From positions 1 through 40,807 of the IMG/VR virus record IMGVR_UViG_3300031687_001240: a stretch of 40,807 bases of DNA. One strand, 5' to 3'. Position numbers and translations under genes: made by a program. Positions 1-6,011 of this stretch are shown here, piece by piece. The notes below the pieces were generated by a model, which searched no databases, was not told the DNA's origin, and saw nothing but the letters and a program-made list of their open reading frames with translations. The DNA is from a virus. How positions within the stretch are numbered: the first letter of the stretch is position 1; every line of letters begins with the position of its first letter.

Positions 1-108
1 ACGTGCTAATTTTAATCCATTGCTATTACACAGACTTGATATGTCTTTAAAGTCTACACCAGCAACTGGAAAGTCTTTGTAACTTTTAATATAATGTTTA
101 ATTTTCAT
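1..108 (-). CDS. apt: Adenine phosphoribosyltransferase, N-terminal part (window edge)
   Basis: The minus strand opens at an ATG ending at 108 and stays open to the window edge (36 codons). The start reads MKIKHYIKSYKDFPVAGVDF and continues KDISSLC. This fits the N-terminus of adenine phosphoribosyltransferases (pattern I..IPDFP.PGI.FKDI). The family condenses adenine with PRPP to AMP, a cytoplasmic purine-salvage step. The PRPP-binding loop lies outside the window and cannot be checked. The ATG overlaps the stop of the upstream oxygenase (TAATG), so the two genes are translationally coupled. Family assignment rests on the N-terminal motif alone; another type-I phosphoribosyltransferase is possible. 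Confidence 0.72.
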   Translation of the reverse strand, partial: MKIKHYIKSYKDFPVAGVDFKDISSLCNSNGLKLAR

Positions 109-968
109 TAATAACTCTGTGCTAATCTGTTCATTAAGTATTGCCTACTTTCGATAGGTTTGTATTGATCAAGTTTAATCTTAGATAAATTTTGTACTAT
201 TGTTCCAGGTTCTGGATCAACAAAGTGTGCCATACTATATCTTGGTGTATGTATATGACTATTAACTACTCTGTGTTTTGTACTTACAAAATAATCGTTA
301 GTCCAACGCTGTAGTAAGTCGCCAATATTAACAACTACTCCATCATTTGCATACGGGACCGGGTGCCATGTTTTTTGTAGGTCTTGGACTTGGAGCCCAG
401 GAACATCATTAATTTGCCAAAGTAAAGTAATAGTACCATAGTCACTATGTTCTCCTATTCTCATTTGTTTATGTTCTAATGGACCATCATATGCAGGATA
501 ATGTATAACTCGAGTTGTGTTATACGGTTTTATATGTGCTTTAGTTAATAATGATCCTGTATCTAAAATCTCATCAAACTTTTCTAATATTTTTAATGTA
601 AGTCTATCTGCAATATCAATAGTCTGTAATGCTGTTGCTTTAAATCCGTTTAAAGTAGGCCATAATTCACTAGGCATTCTACTATTATTATAATTAAAGC
701 TTTCTTTCATATCTTTTGGCGCGTCTGGATCTACATTTTCTGCGCCCATAACTGTATAACCTAGATTGTTTTCAGCTTGATATTTGTATTCGTTTTTCTT
801 TTCTAAATCTTGCTTAAAGAATTCTTTCATTAAATCAAACCAAACATTCATTGTGGTTTGATCTTTATTTTGTAGTGTGTTAGTGAAAACTGCAAAGCCT
901 ACAGTCGTATAAGCTTTGCGTATTTTTTCCAGTACATTCGGACCTTTAAAATCAATTACTGGAATCAT
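108..968 (-). CDS. 2OG-Fe(II) oxygenase, isopenicillin N synthase-like
   Basis: A 286-residue protein of the isopenicillin-N-synthase/2-oxoglutarate-Fe(II) dioxygenase superfamily. The iron-binding triad is visible as H174 and D176 (GEHSDYGTITLL) and H232 (STKHRVVN). The 2OG-binding Arg is in TPRYS (R243). An N-terminal DIOX_N-like segment starts MIPVIDFKGP. All catalytic residues are present and the length is normal for the family, so it should be active. The substrate cannot be read from sequence. It lies between a phosphoribosyltransferase and a nucleoside-type binding protein, which suggests a purine or related compound (inference). It follows the BMP gene by 2 nt and overlaps the next gene, so the three form one operon. 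Confidence 0.88.
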   Translation of the reverse strand: MIPVIDFKGPNVLEKIRKAYTTVGFAVFTNTLQNKDQTTMNVWFDLMKEFFKQDLEKKNEYKYQAENNLGYTVMGAENVDPDAPKDMKESFNYNNSRMPSELWPTLNGFKATALQTIDIADRLTLKILEKFDEILDTGSLLTKAHIKPYNTTRVIHYPAYDGPLEHKQMRIGEHSDYGTITLLWQINDVPGLQVQDLQKTWHPVPYANDGVVVNIGDLLQRWTNDYFVSTKHRVVNSHIHTPRYSMAHFVDPEPGTIVQNLSKIKLDQYKPIESRQYLMNRLAQSY

Positions 969-970
969 TT

Positions 971-2041
971 TTAATTACCAGGTACTTTAGCATCGATGCC
1001 TTCAACATAGTACATCATACTATTTAGATGTGCATCATCAGCAATTTCGCCGTCTTTTAATTGTAACTTGCCATTGTTGTCTTTGATAGGTCCAGTAAAA
1101 GCATAGTACTTGCCATTCTTAATACTTTCTTTTATCTTAGCAGCATGTGCTTCAACGTCTGCAGGCATATTTGCAAACGGTGCCATTTCAACAGTGCCAT
1201 CAATCATACCACCAAAGTAGTCTCCTGACTTCCATGTACCGTCTAATACTGCTTGTACTCTTGCAATATAGTAAGGTGACCAGTTGTCAATAGTTGCAGT
1301 TAACTGAGCTTTAGGAGCAAATTTCATTTGATCTGATGCTTGTCCAAATCCAAATTTACCTAATTTTTCTGCAACTTGTAATGGTGAAGGTGAATCTGTA
1401 TGTTGAGCAACCATATCACAACCTTGTGCAATTAAAACTTTTGCAGCTTCGCCTTCTTTAACAGGATTGTACCAAGTGTTTACCCAAATAATATCGATAT
1501 CAACATCTGGATTTACGCTCTTAGCACCTAAGTAATATGTATTAATTTCTCTGATAACTTCAGGAATAGGAAATGCACCAACATAACAAATCTTATTAGT
1601 TTTAGTCATCATGCCAGCAATAACACCTTGTACATGTCTTGCTTGATATAATCTTAATCCATAAGTTGATAAGTTAGGTCCTTGTTTGTATCCTGTAGCA
1701 TGTTCAAATTTTACATTTGGAAATTCTTTTGCAACTTTTACCATACTATTCATGTAACCAAAAGAAGTTGCGAATATAATATCCATACCTTCCATAGCCA
1801 TTGACCGCATAACTCTTTCTGCATCTGGACCTTCTGATACAGATTCAATGTATTTAGTTTTGACTTTATCTCCAAAATGTTTTTCAACATCTTGTCTTCC
1901 AATGTCGTGTCTATATGTCCATCCATGATCGCCAGTAGGGCCAACATAGATAAATCCAATTTTAATTTTTTCAGCTGAAAAAGCCGAAAAACAGAACAAA
2001 GATGCCAGTGTCGCCACTGCCGCGATGGTCTTCATATTCAT
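971..2041 (-). CDS. BMP/PnrA-family ABC transporter substrate-binding protein
   Basis: A 356-residue periplasmic binding protein of the BMP (basic membrane protein, PnrA-like) family. Residues 1 to about 23 are a Sec signal peptide (basic MNMK, hydrophobic core, FSA before EKIKIG). There is no lipobox cysteine, so it should be soluble in the periplasm. Family signatures include GFIYVGPTGDHGWTY, GPDAERVMRSMA, FATSFGYMN and AQHTDSPSPLQVAE. Known members bind purine nucleosides for ABC import. The two permeases and ATPase are absent here, so it would have to work with host transporter parts, as phage PstS is proposed to do. A strong ribosome site (AGGAGA, 7 nt before ATG) precedes it. Confidence 0.93.
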   Translation of the reverse strand: MNMKTIAAVATLASLFCFSAFSAEKIKIGFIYVGPTGDHGWTYRHDIGRQDVEKHFGDKVKTKYIESVSEGPDAERVMRSMAMEGMDIIFATSFGYMNSMVKVAKEFPNVKFEHATGYKQGPNLSTYGLRLYQARHVQGVIAGMMTKTNKICYVGAFPIPEVIREINTYYLGAKSVNPDVDIDIIWVNTWYNPVKEGEAAKVLIAQGCDMVAQHTDSPSPLQVAEKLGKFGFGQASDQMKFAPKAQLTATIDNWSPYYIARVQAVLDGTWKSGDYFGGMIDGTVEMAPFANMPADVEAHAAKIKESIKNGKYYAFTGPIKDNNGKLQLKDGEIADDAHLNSMMYYVEGIDAKVPGN

Positions 2042-2053
2042 AATTATCTCCTG

Positions 2054-2659
2054 TTAACGTACTCTAGAAATAGAGCCGTTTGGTTTTGCTAGGAATGCTT
2101 CAAAGGAAACATCCGGATAGTCTTTTTGTAATGAATTAAACATTTTTAAATTTGACATAGCATCATCAAATAATCTTATTCTTTTGTATATTTTTTGATC
2201 TAAATATTTTTTAAAAATGACTTTCTTGTTATCTGCTGCTGGACCAGTTCCAAGATTGCCAGCACGTTCAACATAGATTTTATCTATGTCAATTCCTTGA
2301 TTTCTAAATGTATCTAGAAATGTTTTCTTATTATCAAAGTTAGGTCTAGCTGTTACAATAATAACTTTTGATCCTGCCTTTGTAGCATTCTTAAGTATCA
2401 TCTTAACTTTGTTAATCATTCTTGCTATTGGTGTGGAAGTCTTTTGAAAAACTTCAGCATTTTTAAATTCACCAAAATCGTATTCTTCACCAGATTTTTT
2501 CTTATAAGTGTTAAATTCTTGGTTATCAAGCTTCTTGATAATTTTACCGTTTTTAACTATGTGTACTTTTGCTTTAGTAATAAACATAGTTTCATCTATG
2601 TCAAATATAGTTAAACCTTTTCCGGCAGCTTCTTCTAAGTATGTTTTAAAATTTTTCAT
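2054..2659 (-). CDS. HAD-superfamily phosphatase with capsid-targeting-like N-terminus
   Basis: A 201-residue HAD-fold hydrolase. Motif I is FDIDETMF (nucleophile D20, acid/base D22), motif II is IVTARP (T103), a lysine is near 145, and motif IV is LFDDA (D165, D166). The substrate is unknown; nucleotide or polynucleotide-end phosphatases are typical in T4-like phages. The first residues, MKNFKTYLEEAAGKG, lie ahead of the HAD core and resemble the T4 internal-protein capsid-targeting peptide (MKTYQEFIAEA). They include a possible gp21 cleavage point, LEE/A. No Shine-Dalgarno precedes the ATG, and a promoter -10 box lies only 9 nt upstream, so the transcript may be leaderless. Confidence 0.82.
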   Translation of the reverse strand: MKNFKTYLEEAAGKGLTIFDIDETMFITKAKVHIVKNGKIIKKLDNQEFNTYKKKSGEEYDFGEFKNAEVFQKTSTPIARMINKVKMILKNATKAGSKVIIVTARPNFDNKKTFLDTFRNQGIDIDKIYVERAGNLGTGPAADNKKVIFKKYLDQKIYKRIRLFDDAMSNLKMFNSLQKDYPDVSFEAFLAKPNGSISRVR

Positions 2660-2668
2660 TATAGTTAT

Positions 2669-2697
2669 ATTATACCATAGTTTTATTGAAAAGTAAA
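2669..2697 (-). promoter_or_regulatory. Early-type sigma70-like promoter upstream of the HAD gene
   Basis: On the minus strand, -35 TTTACT (2692-2697), a 17-bp spacer ending CTATGG, then a perfect -10 TATAAT (2669-2674). The spacer closely matches that of the promoter before gp45. The predicted start is at about 2662, only 2-3 nt from the ATG at 2659. Confidence 0.7.
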
Positions 2698-2704
2698 GGA
2701 CTTT

Positions 2705-3169
2705 TTAATATTTTATTGTATGTAGGGGTACTTTTTCTTTTCTATCTTGTACACCATGCGTTAATCTTGTGTTACCTGCCAATAAGTGTTTATGACCAGA
2801 TTTAATATGGTGTAAGATAATAGGTTTAGTCATTGGTTTCTTATGAGCGTTATCGTATTGACTAGAAACTCTATTAGCTTTAGCTTTTTCAATTTCTGGA
2901 TTTCCAAGTATACCTTTTTTATTGTTAACATCGGTATTTCCCATCTTGTGCAGATTCGAATCTGAATGATGAATGTGAGTTGTAGTTGCACTCTTCATTG
3001 CTTTATGAAAGTTTGCTGGAGTAGATAGGTGTTTAAGCTGTTTATGAACATGTTGAGGAAACGCAGTCTTAGGAGCTTGCATCTGAGTATGAACTTCATC
3101 ATGTTCATCAGTGTGATGTGGATTAATCCATTTCTCATTAATATTTAAATAAGTTTTAAATTTTTCCAT
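2705..3169 (-). CDS. His-rich protein with ParB-like GNTR motif, unknown function
   Basis: A 154-residue protein that I do not recognise as a named family. It is unusually rich in histidine, with clusters near residues 18-25 and 90-95. The C-terminal part reads HHIKSGHKHLLAGNTRLTHG, which resembles the GxxR-type nucleotide-binding motif of the ParB/sulfiredoxin fold. Several T4-like phages carry small proteins ending in this motif. The N-terminus MEKFKTYLNINEKW matches that of the neighbouring HAD protein (MKNFKTYLEE), so both may carry a packaging signal (inference). The start follows an AGAGGTTA ribosome site just after the preceding gene. Confidence 0.6.
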   Translation of the reverse strand: MEKFKTYLNINEKWINPHHTDEHDEVHTQMQAPKTAFPQHVHKQLKHLSTPANFHKAMKSATTTHIHHSDSNLHKMGNTDVNNKKGILGNPEIEKAKANRVSSQYDNAHKKPMTKPIILHHIKSGHKHLLAGNTRLTHGVQDRKEKVPLHTIKY

Positions 3170-3170
3170 A

Positions 3171-3434
3171 TTAACCTCTATAAATTACATTTATATGATC
3201 TTCAAACTGTTCAACTTTTTCTAGTCTATTAGGCCAAAGGATATATTCTTTTTCTGGATTCTTTTTAAGATTATTAAGCAAAGGAATGATAGCATTATAT
3301 AATTTATCGAGTGTATCTTGTGCAGATGTTGCCATCTGTTCAGCATCATTTACAGAGTTTTGCGTCTTCTTTACTACATCTAACTCATCTTCAGTTACAG
3401 CAGTAAATCCAAAATCAAAATCTAAATCAGACAT
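3171..3434 (-). CDS. Small conserved acidic protein, unknown function
   Basis: An 87-residue acidic protein beginning MSDLDFDFGFTAVTEDEL. A helical, probably coiled-coil middle (about residues 20-55) is followed by a short tail, LWPNRLEKVEQFEDHI. The FDFGFTAV opening recurs in small uncharacterised proteins of marine T4-like phages, as far as I recall. No catalytic motif is visible. It is tightly packed between lysozyme, whose stop overlaps its ATG by one base, and the GNTR-motif gene. It therefore sits in the late transcript started at the TATAAATA box at 3901. Confidence 0.6.
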   Translation of the reverse strand: MSDLDFDFGFTAVTEDELDVVKKTQNSVNDAEQMATSAQDTLDKLYNAIIPLLNNLKKNPEKEYILWPNRLEKVEQFEDHINVIYRG

Positions 3435-3877
3435 TATGCTAAGGCTTTCATTCTTTTAACAAGTCTACCAGCTCTATTAGGAACTTGTCTATACCATGCA
3501 GAGTCTATCATTTCGTCTGCAGCTTTATTCCAATCTTGAGAATCAACACCAGCTTTCATACCTTTAAATTTTGAAAGCCTAGGTCTTCCCATGTTAAACA
3601 TCATGTTTGCTATAATCATTTGACATTCTTCTGGCAAGACATTAAAATCGTTATATAATCGCTCACAATCTGCGAGCACGGTTTGTACGTCGTTATTAAA
3701 GGCTTCGATGACTCTGTCTTTTGAAATAGTTGTTCCAATTTCTTGTCCATGCTCTGGATCTGAATCGATAACAAGATGACCAATACCAAAAGTAGCGTAG
3801 CCAAGATGATCATTGTATATTTCATGTTTAACACCTTCATCCAATTCAAGTTCTTTTCTTAAGTTTTCTATATTCAT
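3434..3877 (-). CDS. e: T4-type lysozyme (GH24 endolysin)
   Basis: A 147-residue muramidase close to T4 lysozyme. The catalytic triad aligns as E14 (LDEG), D23 (YNDHLGY) and T29 (YATFGIGH). The C-terminal WYRQVPNRAGRLVKRM matches the T4 lysozyme end. It cleaves the MurNAc-GlcNAc bond of peptidoglycan to lyse the host or open the wall. The open frame extends 16 codons further upstream. I chose the inner ATG at 3877 because AGGAGG lies 7 nt before it and the alignment with T4 starts there. A terminator and a late promoter directly precede it. No lysin-repeat or signal peptide is seen. A tail-associated role (gp5-like lysozyme) is less likely, because the gp5 flanking domains are absent. Confidence 0.9.
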   Translation of the reverse strand: MNIENLRKELELDEGVKHEIYNDHLGYATFGIGHLVIDSDPEHGQEIGTTISKDRVIEAFNNDVQTVLADCERLYNDFNVLPEECQMIIANMMFNMGRPRLSKFKGMKAGVDSQDWNKAADEMIDSAWYRQVPNRAGRLVKRMKALA

Positions 3878-3900
3878 ATTATAACCTCCTTGTAAAATAC

Positions 3901-3908
3901 TATTTATA
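3901..3908 (-). promoter_or_regulatory. T4-type late promoter box before lysozyme
   Basis: TATAAATA on the minus strand, identical to the T4 late promoter recognised by gp55 sigma. The lysozyme ATG lies 24 nt downstream with AGGAGG between. It follows an intrinsic terminator, so lysozyme starts a new late transcript. Confidence 0.75.
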
Positions 3909-3910
3909 AT

Positions 3911-3933
3911 AAAAAAGGCGGGCACTGCCCACC
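3911..3933 (-). terminator. Intrinsic terminator after the 75-residue gene
   Basis: On the minus strand a 7-bp stem (GGTGGGC / GCCCGCC, one G-T pair) with loop AGT is followed by six T residues. It lies between the gene ending at 3959 and the lysozyme late promoter. Confidence 0.8.
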
Positions 3934-3958
3934 TAATTTATTTTGATATCTTACAATA

Positions 3959-4186
3959 TTACTTTGTTTTATATTCTTCAGTAGTTTTTTCATTTAATTG
4001 CATAATGATATGCTTTAAATCTTCGTCTCTTCCATAGAAACCAAGCTGTTGAAGTTGTCTTGCTACTTCTGCATTCGCGGCCATTTGTCTACCTTTTATG
4101 ATAGATTTAATTGTATTTTTGAATGAGCTAGCAATATATTCACATACTTGACATGTGATGTTGTAAGTTGTAGTTAAAGTTGTCAT
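3959..4186 (-). CDS. Small hypothetical protein
   Basis: A 75-residue protein that I do not recognise. Cys pair CQVC (residues 12-15) lies near the start, followed by a basic helix (FKNTIKSIIKGRQMAANAEV) and a C-terminal helix ending in charged residues. A single CxxC is not enough to claim a zinc site. It is downstream of hsp20, 13 nt after its stop, with AGGAAAAGTA as ribosome site, and its transcript ends at the terminator at 3911-3933. Confidence 0.5.
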   Translation of the reverse strand: MTTLTTTYNITCQVCEYIASSFKNTIKSIIKGRQMAANAEVARQLQQLGFYGRDEDLKHIIMQLNEKTTEEYKTK

Positions 4187-4199
4187 TTACTTTTCCTCG

Positions 4200-4610
4200 T
4201 TAATTAATTGAAATTTTACGAGGTCGCTTCTCTTCTGGTAGGACTACCTTTAATTGAACAGATAGTATGCCGTCCTGAATGTCAGCACCATTTACTTCCG
4301 TATATTCGGACAGTCTAAATGATCTTGAAAACTTTCGAGCACTAATACCTTTATGGACATACGCGTCTTGTTCTCTACGCTTAGGTCTATTACCAATAAT
4401 GTTCATAACGTGGTCTTTTACTTCAATATCGATATGTTCTTTTTTGAATCCGGCTACTGCCATCTCAATTTCATATTTCATATTGTCGTGTTTAACTACA
4501 TTATATGGTGGGTATGTATCTTTCGCGTGGCTATGAATATTTTCTAGCTGGTCGAAAATGTGATCGAATCCCAAAAAAGCGTTTCTTGGGTATAAAAAGT
4601 TCTTAGTCAT
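4200..4610 (-). CDS. hsp20: Hsp20 small heat-shock protein
   Basis: A 136-residue small heat-shock protein of the IbpA class. The alpha-crystallin core runs from about residue 38 (PPYNVVKHDNMKYEIEMAVAGF) to 128, with the diagnostic DGILSVQL strand and a C-terminal I-x-I anchor (ISIN). Such proteins hold unfolding proteins in oligomers without ATP. They are common in marine T4-like phages, where they are thought to assist virion protein folding. A strong AGGAGG lies 5 nt before the ATG. An approximately 100-bp AT-rich leader with a stable hairpin precedes it. Confidence 0.93.
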   Translation of the reverse strand: MTKNFLYPRNAFLGFDHIFDQLENIHSHAKDTYPPYNVVKHDNMKYEIEMAVAGFKKEHIDIEVKDHVMNIIGNRPKRREQDAYVHKGISARKFSRSFRLSEYTEVNGADIQDGILSVQLKVVLPEEKRPRKISIN

Positions 4611-4641
4611 AATTGCCTCCTATTGACTAGCAAGGTTGTGC

Positions 4642-4663
4642 GAGACCCGTTTATCGGCGCCTC
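4642..4663 (-). promoter_or_regulatory. Hairpin in the hsp20 leader
   Basis: The minus strand can fold GAGGC-(G)-CCG / CGG-GUCUC, an 8-bp stem with one bulged G and loop AUAAA, 32 nt upstream of the hsp20 start codon. The surrounding 106-bp gap (4611-4716) holds no gene and no clear promoter. An AT-rich run (about 4663-4681) lies upstream. A regulatory role is inference. Confidence 0.35.
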
Positions 4664-4716
4664 TATAATAATATATATAGTATCTTTGTTTTTAATTTAA
4701 ACTAGTAGATGAAAAT

Positions 4717-4920
4717 TTAACAGCTGCCAAATGGAAGTCGTGTTTGCTTTTCCCATGCTTTTTCAAATGCTTCAGAAGTGCGAGGTAAGCGTTCACAGTT
4801 GCCCCATAGTCTTTTAATATAACTATTAACTGTGCGGTCTATGTCTTTCCTACTCCATTGACTTGGTATCAAGTGACCTTTTACAGCATAGAAGATTTCA
4901 TTTTCATCTTTACTAGTCAT
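4717..4920 (-). CDS. Small hypothetical protein downstream of regA
   Basis: A 67-residue protein of unknown function with aromatic and basic content (SQWSRKDIDRTVNSYIKRLW). No known motif is visible. Its ATG overlaps the regA stop by 4 nt, so it is translated from the regA message. In T4, DNA polymerase gene 43 occupies this position after regA; here it does not. Confidence 0.55.
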   Translation of the reverse strand: MTSKDENEIFYAVKGHLIPSQWSRKDIDRTVNSYIKRLWGNCERLPRTSEAFEKAWEKQTRLPFGSC

Positions 4921-5336
4921 TTTGTTCCATTACCAATGTTATATTTTGGACATAATTCCCATTCATCTTTATCTTTAAAAGATATTATTTTAATTTGTCT
5001 TAATGGAGCTATAGGTTGTAGTTGTTCTTTATTTACTACAGTTAATAATCCCCAATCACTCATTAATGTTGCTATAGTGTTTCTACGGCCGACATCATTT
5101 TCTTCGAGATTGGACTTTTTTCCGTCTAATAAAAAGAGCTCCTTAAAGTGCACGATAAAATATCGTCCTTGCTTATGAAGTATATGGCACGATTGATAAA
5201 GCTTATTATCTTTACGTGACGCGACACCTATTCTAGTTAATGTCTCTCTTATTTTAAGAAAATCGTCTGGCTCGTTTAATGTAACCTCTAGCATATTTGC
5301 TGGGTTCCATTCTACAATGTTATTTTCTTGTTCCAC
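4917..5336 (-). CDS. regA: RegA translational repressor
   Basis: A homologue of T4 RegA, which binds initiation regions of early mRNAs and blocks ribosome loading. Recognisable blocks are LNEPDDFLKIRETLTRIGVA, LYQSCHILHKQGRYFIVHFK and the end DEWELCPKYNIG. The frame opens with GTG at 5336 inside gene 62. T4 RegA aligns from M15 (MLEVTLNEPDDF), whose ATG is at 5294. Neither start has an ideal Shine-Dalgarno, so the extra 14 residues are uncertain. Order 44-grx-62-regA matches the T4 replication cluster apart from the insertion. Confidence 0.92.
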   Translation of the reverse strand: MEQENNIVEWNPANMLEVTLNEPDDFLKIRETLTRIGVASRKDNKLYQSCHILHKQGRYFIVHFKELFLLDGKKSNLEENDVGRRNTIATLMSDWGLLTVVNKEQLQPIAPLRQIKIISFKDKDEWELCPKYNIGNGTK

Positions 5337-5700
5337 CTTTTGCCACCTTATTTTTCAATTCATTTATTTGATCAGTGGAAAGTAGAGGTAAAATCTGTCG
5401 GGCTTTTTCGTTGCTATAGCCATAATATGTTTTAACCACATCCAAGTCACTAATCTGTTCAGGTTTGAACCATTTAGAAAACCTTTTACGTTTTCTAATT
5501 ATATTTATAAGAAACGAATATTGAAGGTGGTTATCTAGGTGATGATTACGATTCATCTCATTTGCAGCTAACACTGTATCAGGAAAATATGATAGTTGCC
5601 TGTTAATCATGTATGGTAAATATGCTTTTTCAGTAATATCATCTACCATGATATTTTTCTTAGTGTAATTTATTGAGTTCGAGTATTCAAATGGATTCAT
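5320..5700 (-). CDS. gp62: gp62 clamp-loader small subunit
   Basis: A 126-residue protein matching T4 gp62 by position and by blocks such as NPFEYSNSINYTKKNIM, EKAYLPYMINRQLSYFPD and AANEMNRN. gp62 forms the one-copy subunit of the 44/62 clamp loader that places the gp45 ring on primer-template DNA. It is shorter than T4 gp62 (187 aa), as usual in marine relatives. The stop lies inside the regA 5-prime region, which suggests coupling. A TATAGGAT site precedes the ATG. Confidence 0.88.
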   Translation of the reverse strand: MNPFEYSNSINYTKKNIMVDDITEKAYLPYMINRQLSYFPDTVLAANEMNRNHHLDNHLQYSFLINIIRKRKRFSKWFKPEQISDLDVVKTYYGYSNEKARQILPLLSTDQINELKNKVAKGGTRK

Positions 5701-5708
5701 TGTATATC

Positions 5709-6011
5709 CTATGCGCTTTTAAGAGGAGCCCAGTTTTCTACTCCACCTACATAATTATCATAATCAATTTCAGCTTCTATGTGGTTTTTAGTGAGCTCTG
5801 TTGTTGGCAGTTTATTTAGATGTGTGTTATGCCAATATAATTGTGGTACAGTTCTATGGCCTTTTTGCTTCATAAAATCTTTTGCAAAAAGATCATAGCT
5901 TATATTGATTTCTCTATATTGATAACCCCAATCTAACAGTTTCTTTTTTAAAATCTGGCAATAACCACAATCGTCTTGAGTGTATAGTGTTAACTTAATT
6001 GAATTGAACAT
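5709..6011 (-). CDS. Glutaredoxin-like thiol-disulfide protein
   Basis: A 100-residue thioredoxin-fold protein with redox site C15-GY-C18 (DDCGYCQILK) and the cis-proline loop HRTVPQLYW (T54-V55-P56), followed by a C-terminal tail. This is the glutaredoxin pattern. In T4-like phages such proteins (NrdC) reduce ribonucleotide reductase. Here the gene is inserted between clamp-loader genes 44 and 62, starting 17 nt inside gene 44. Its GGAGG ribosome site lies within the last codons of gene 44, so it is co-expressed with replication proteins. Confidence 0.88.
   Translation of the reverse strand: MFNSIKLTLYTQDDCGYCQILKKKLLDWGYQYREINISYDLFAKDFMKQKGHRTVPQLYWHNTHLNKLPTTELTKNHIEAEIDYDNYVGGVENWAPLKSA

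Noticed and set aside
4353-4547. Overlapping plus-strand frames opposite hsp20
   Set aside because: Hsp20 on the minus strand has full family motifs; the plus frames look like hydrophobic shadows.
5502-5509. TATAAATA late box inside gene 62
   Set aside because: It is within coding sequence about 200 nt before regA; the downstream genes are early, so late control is unlikely, though not excluded.
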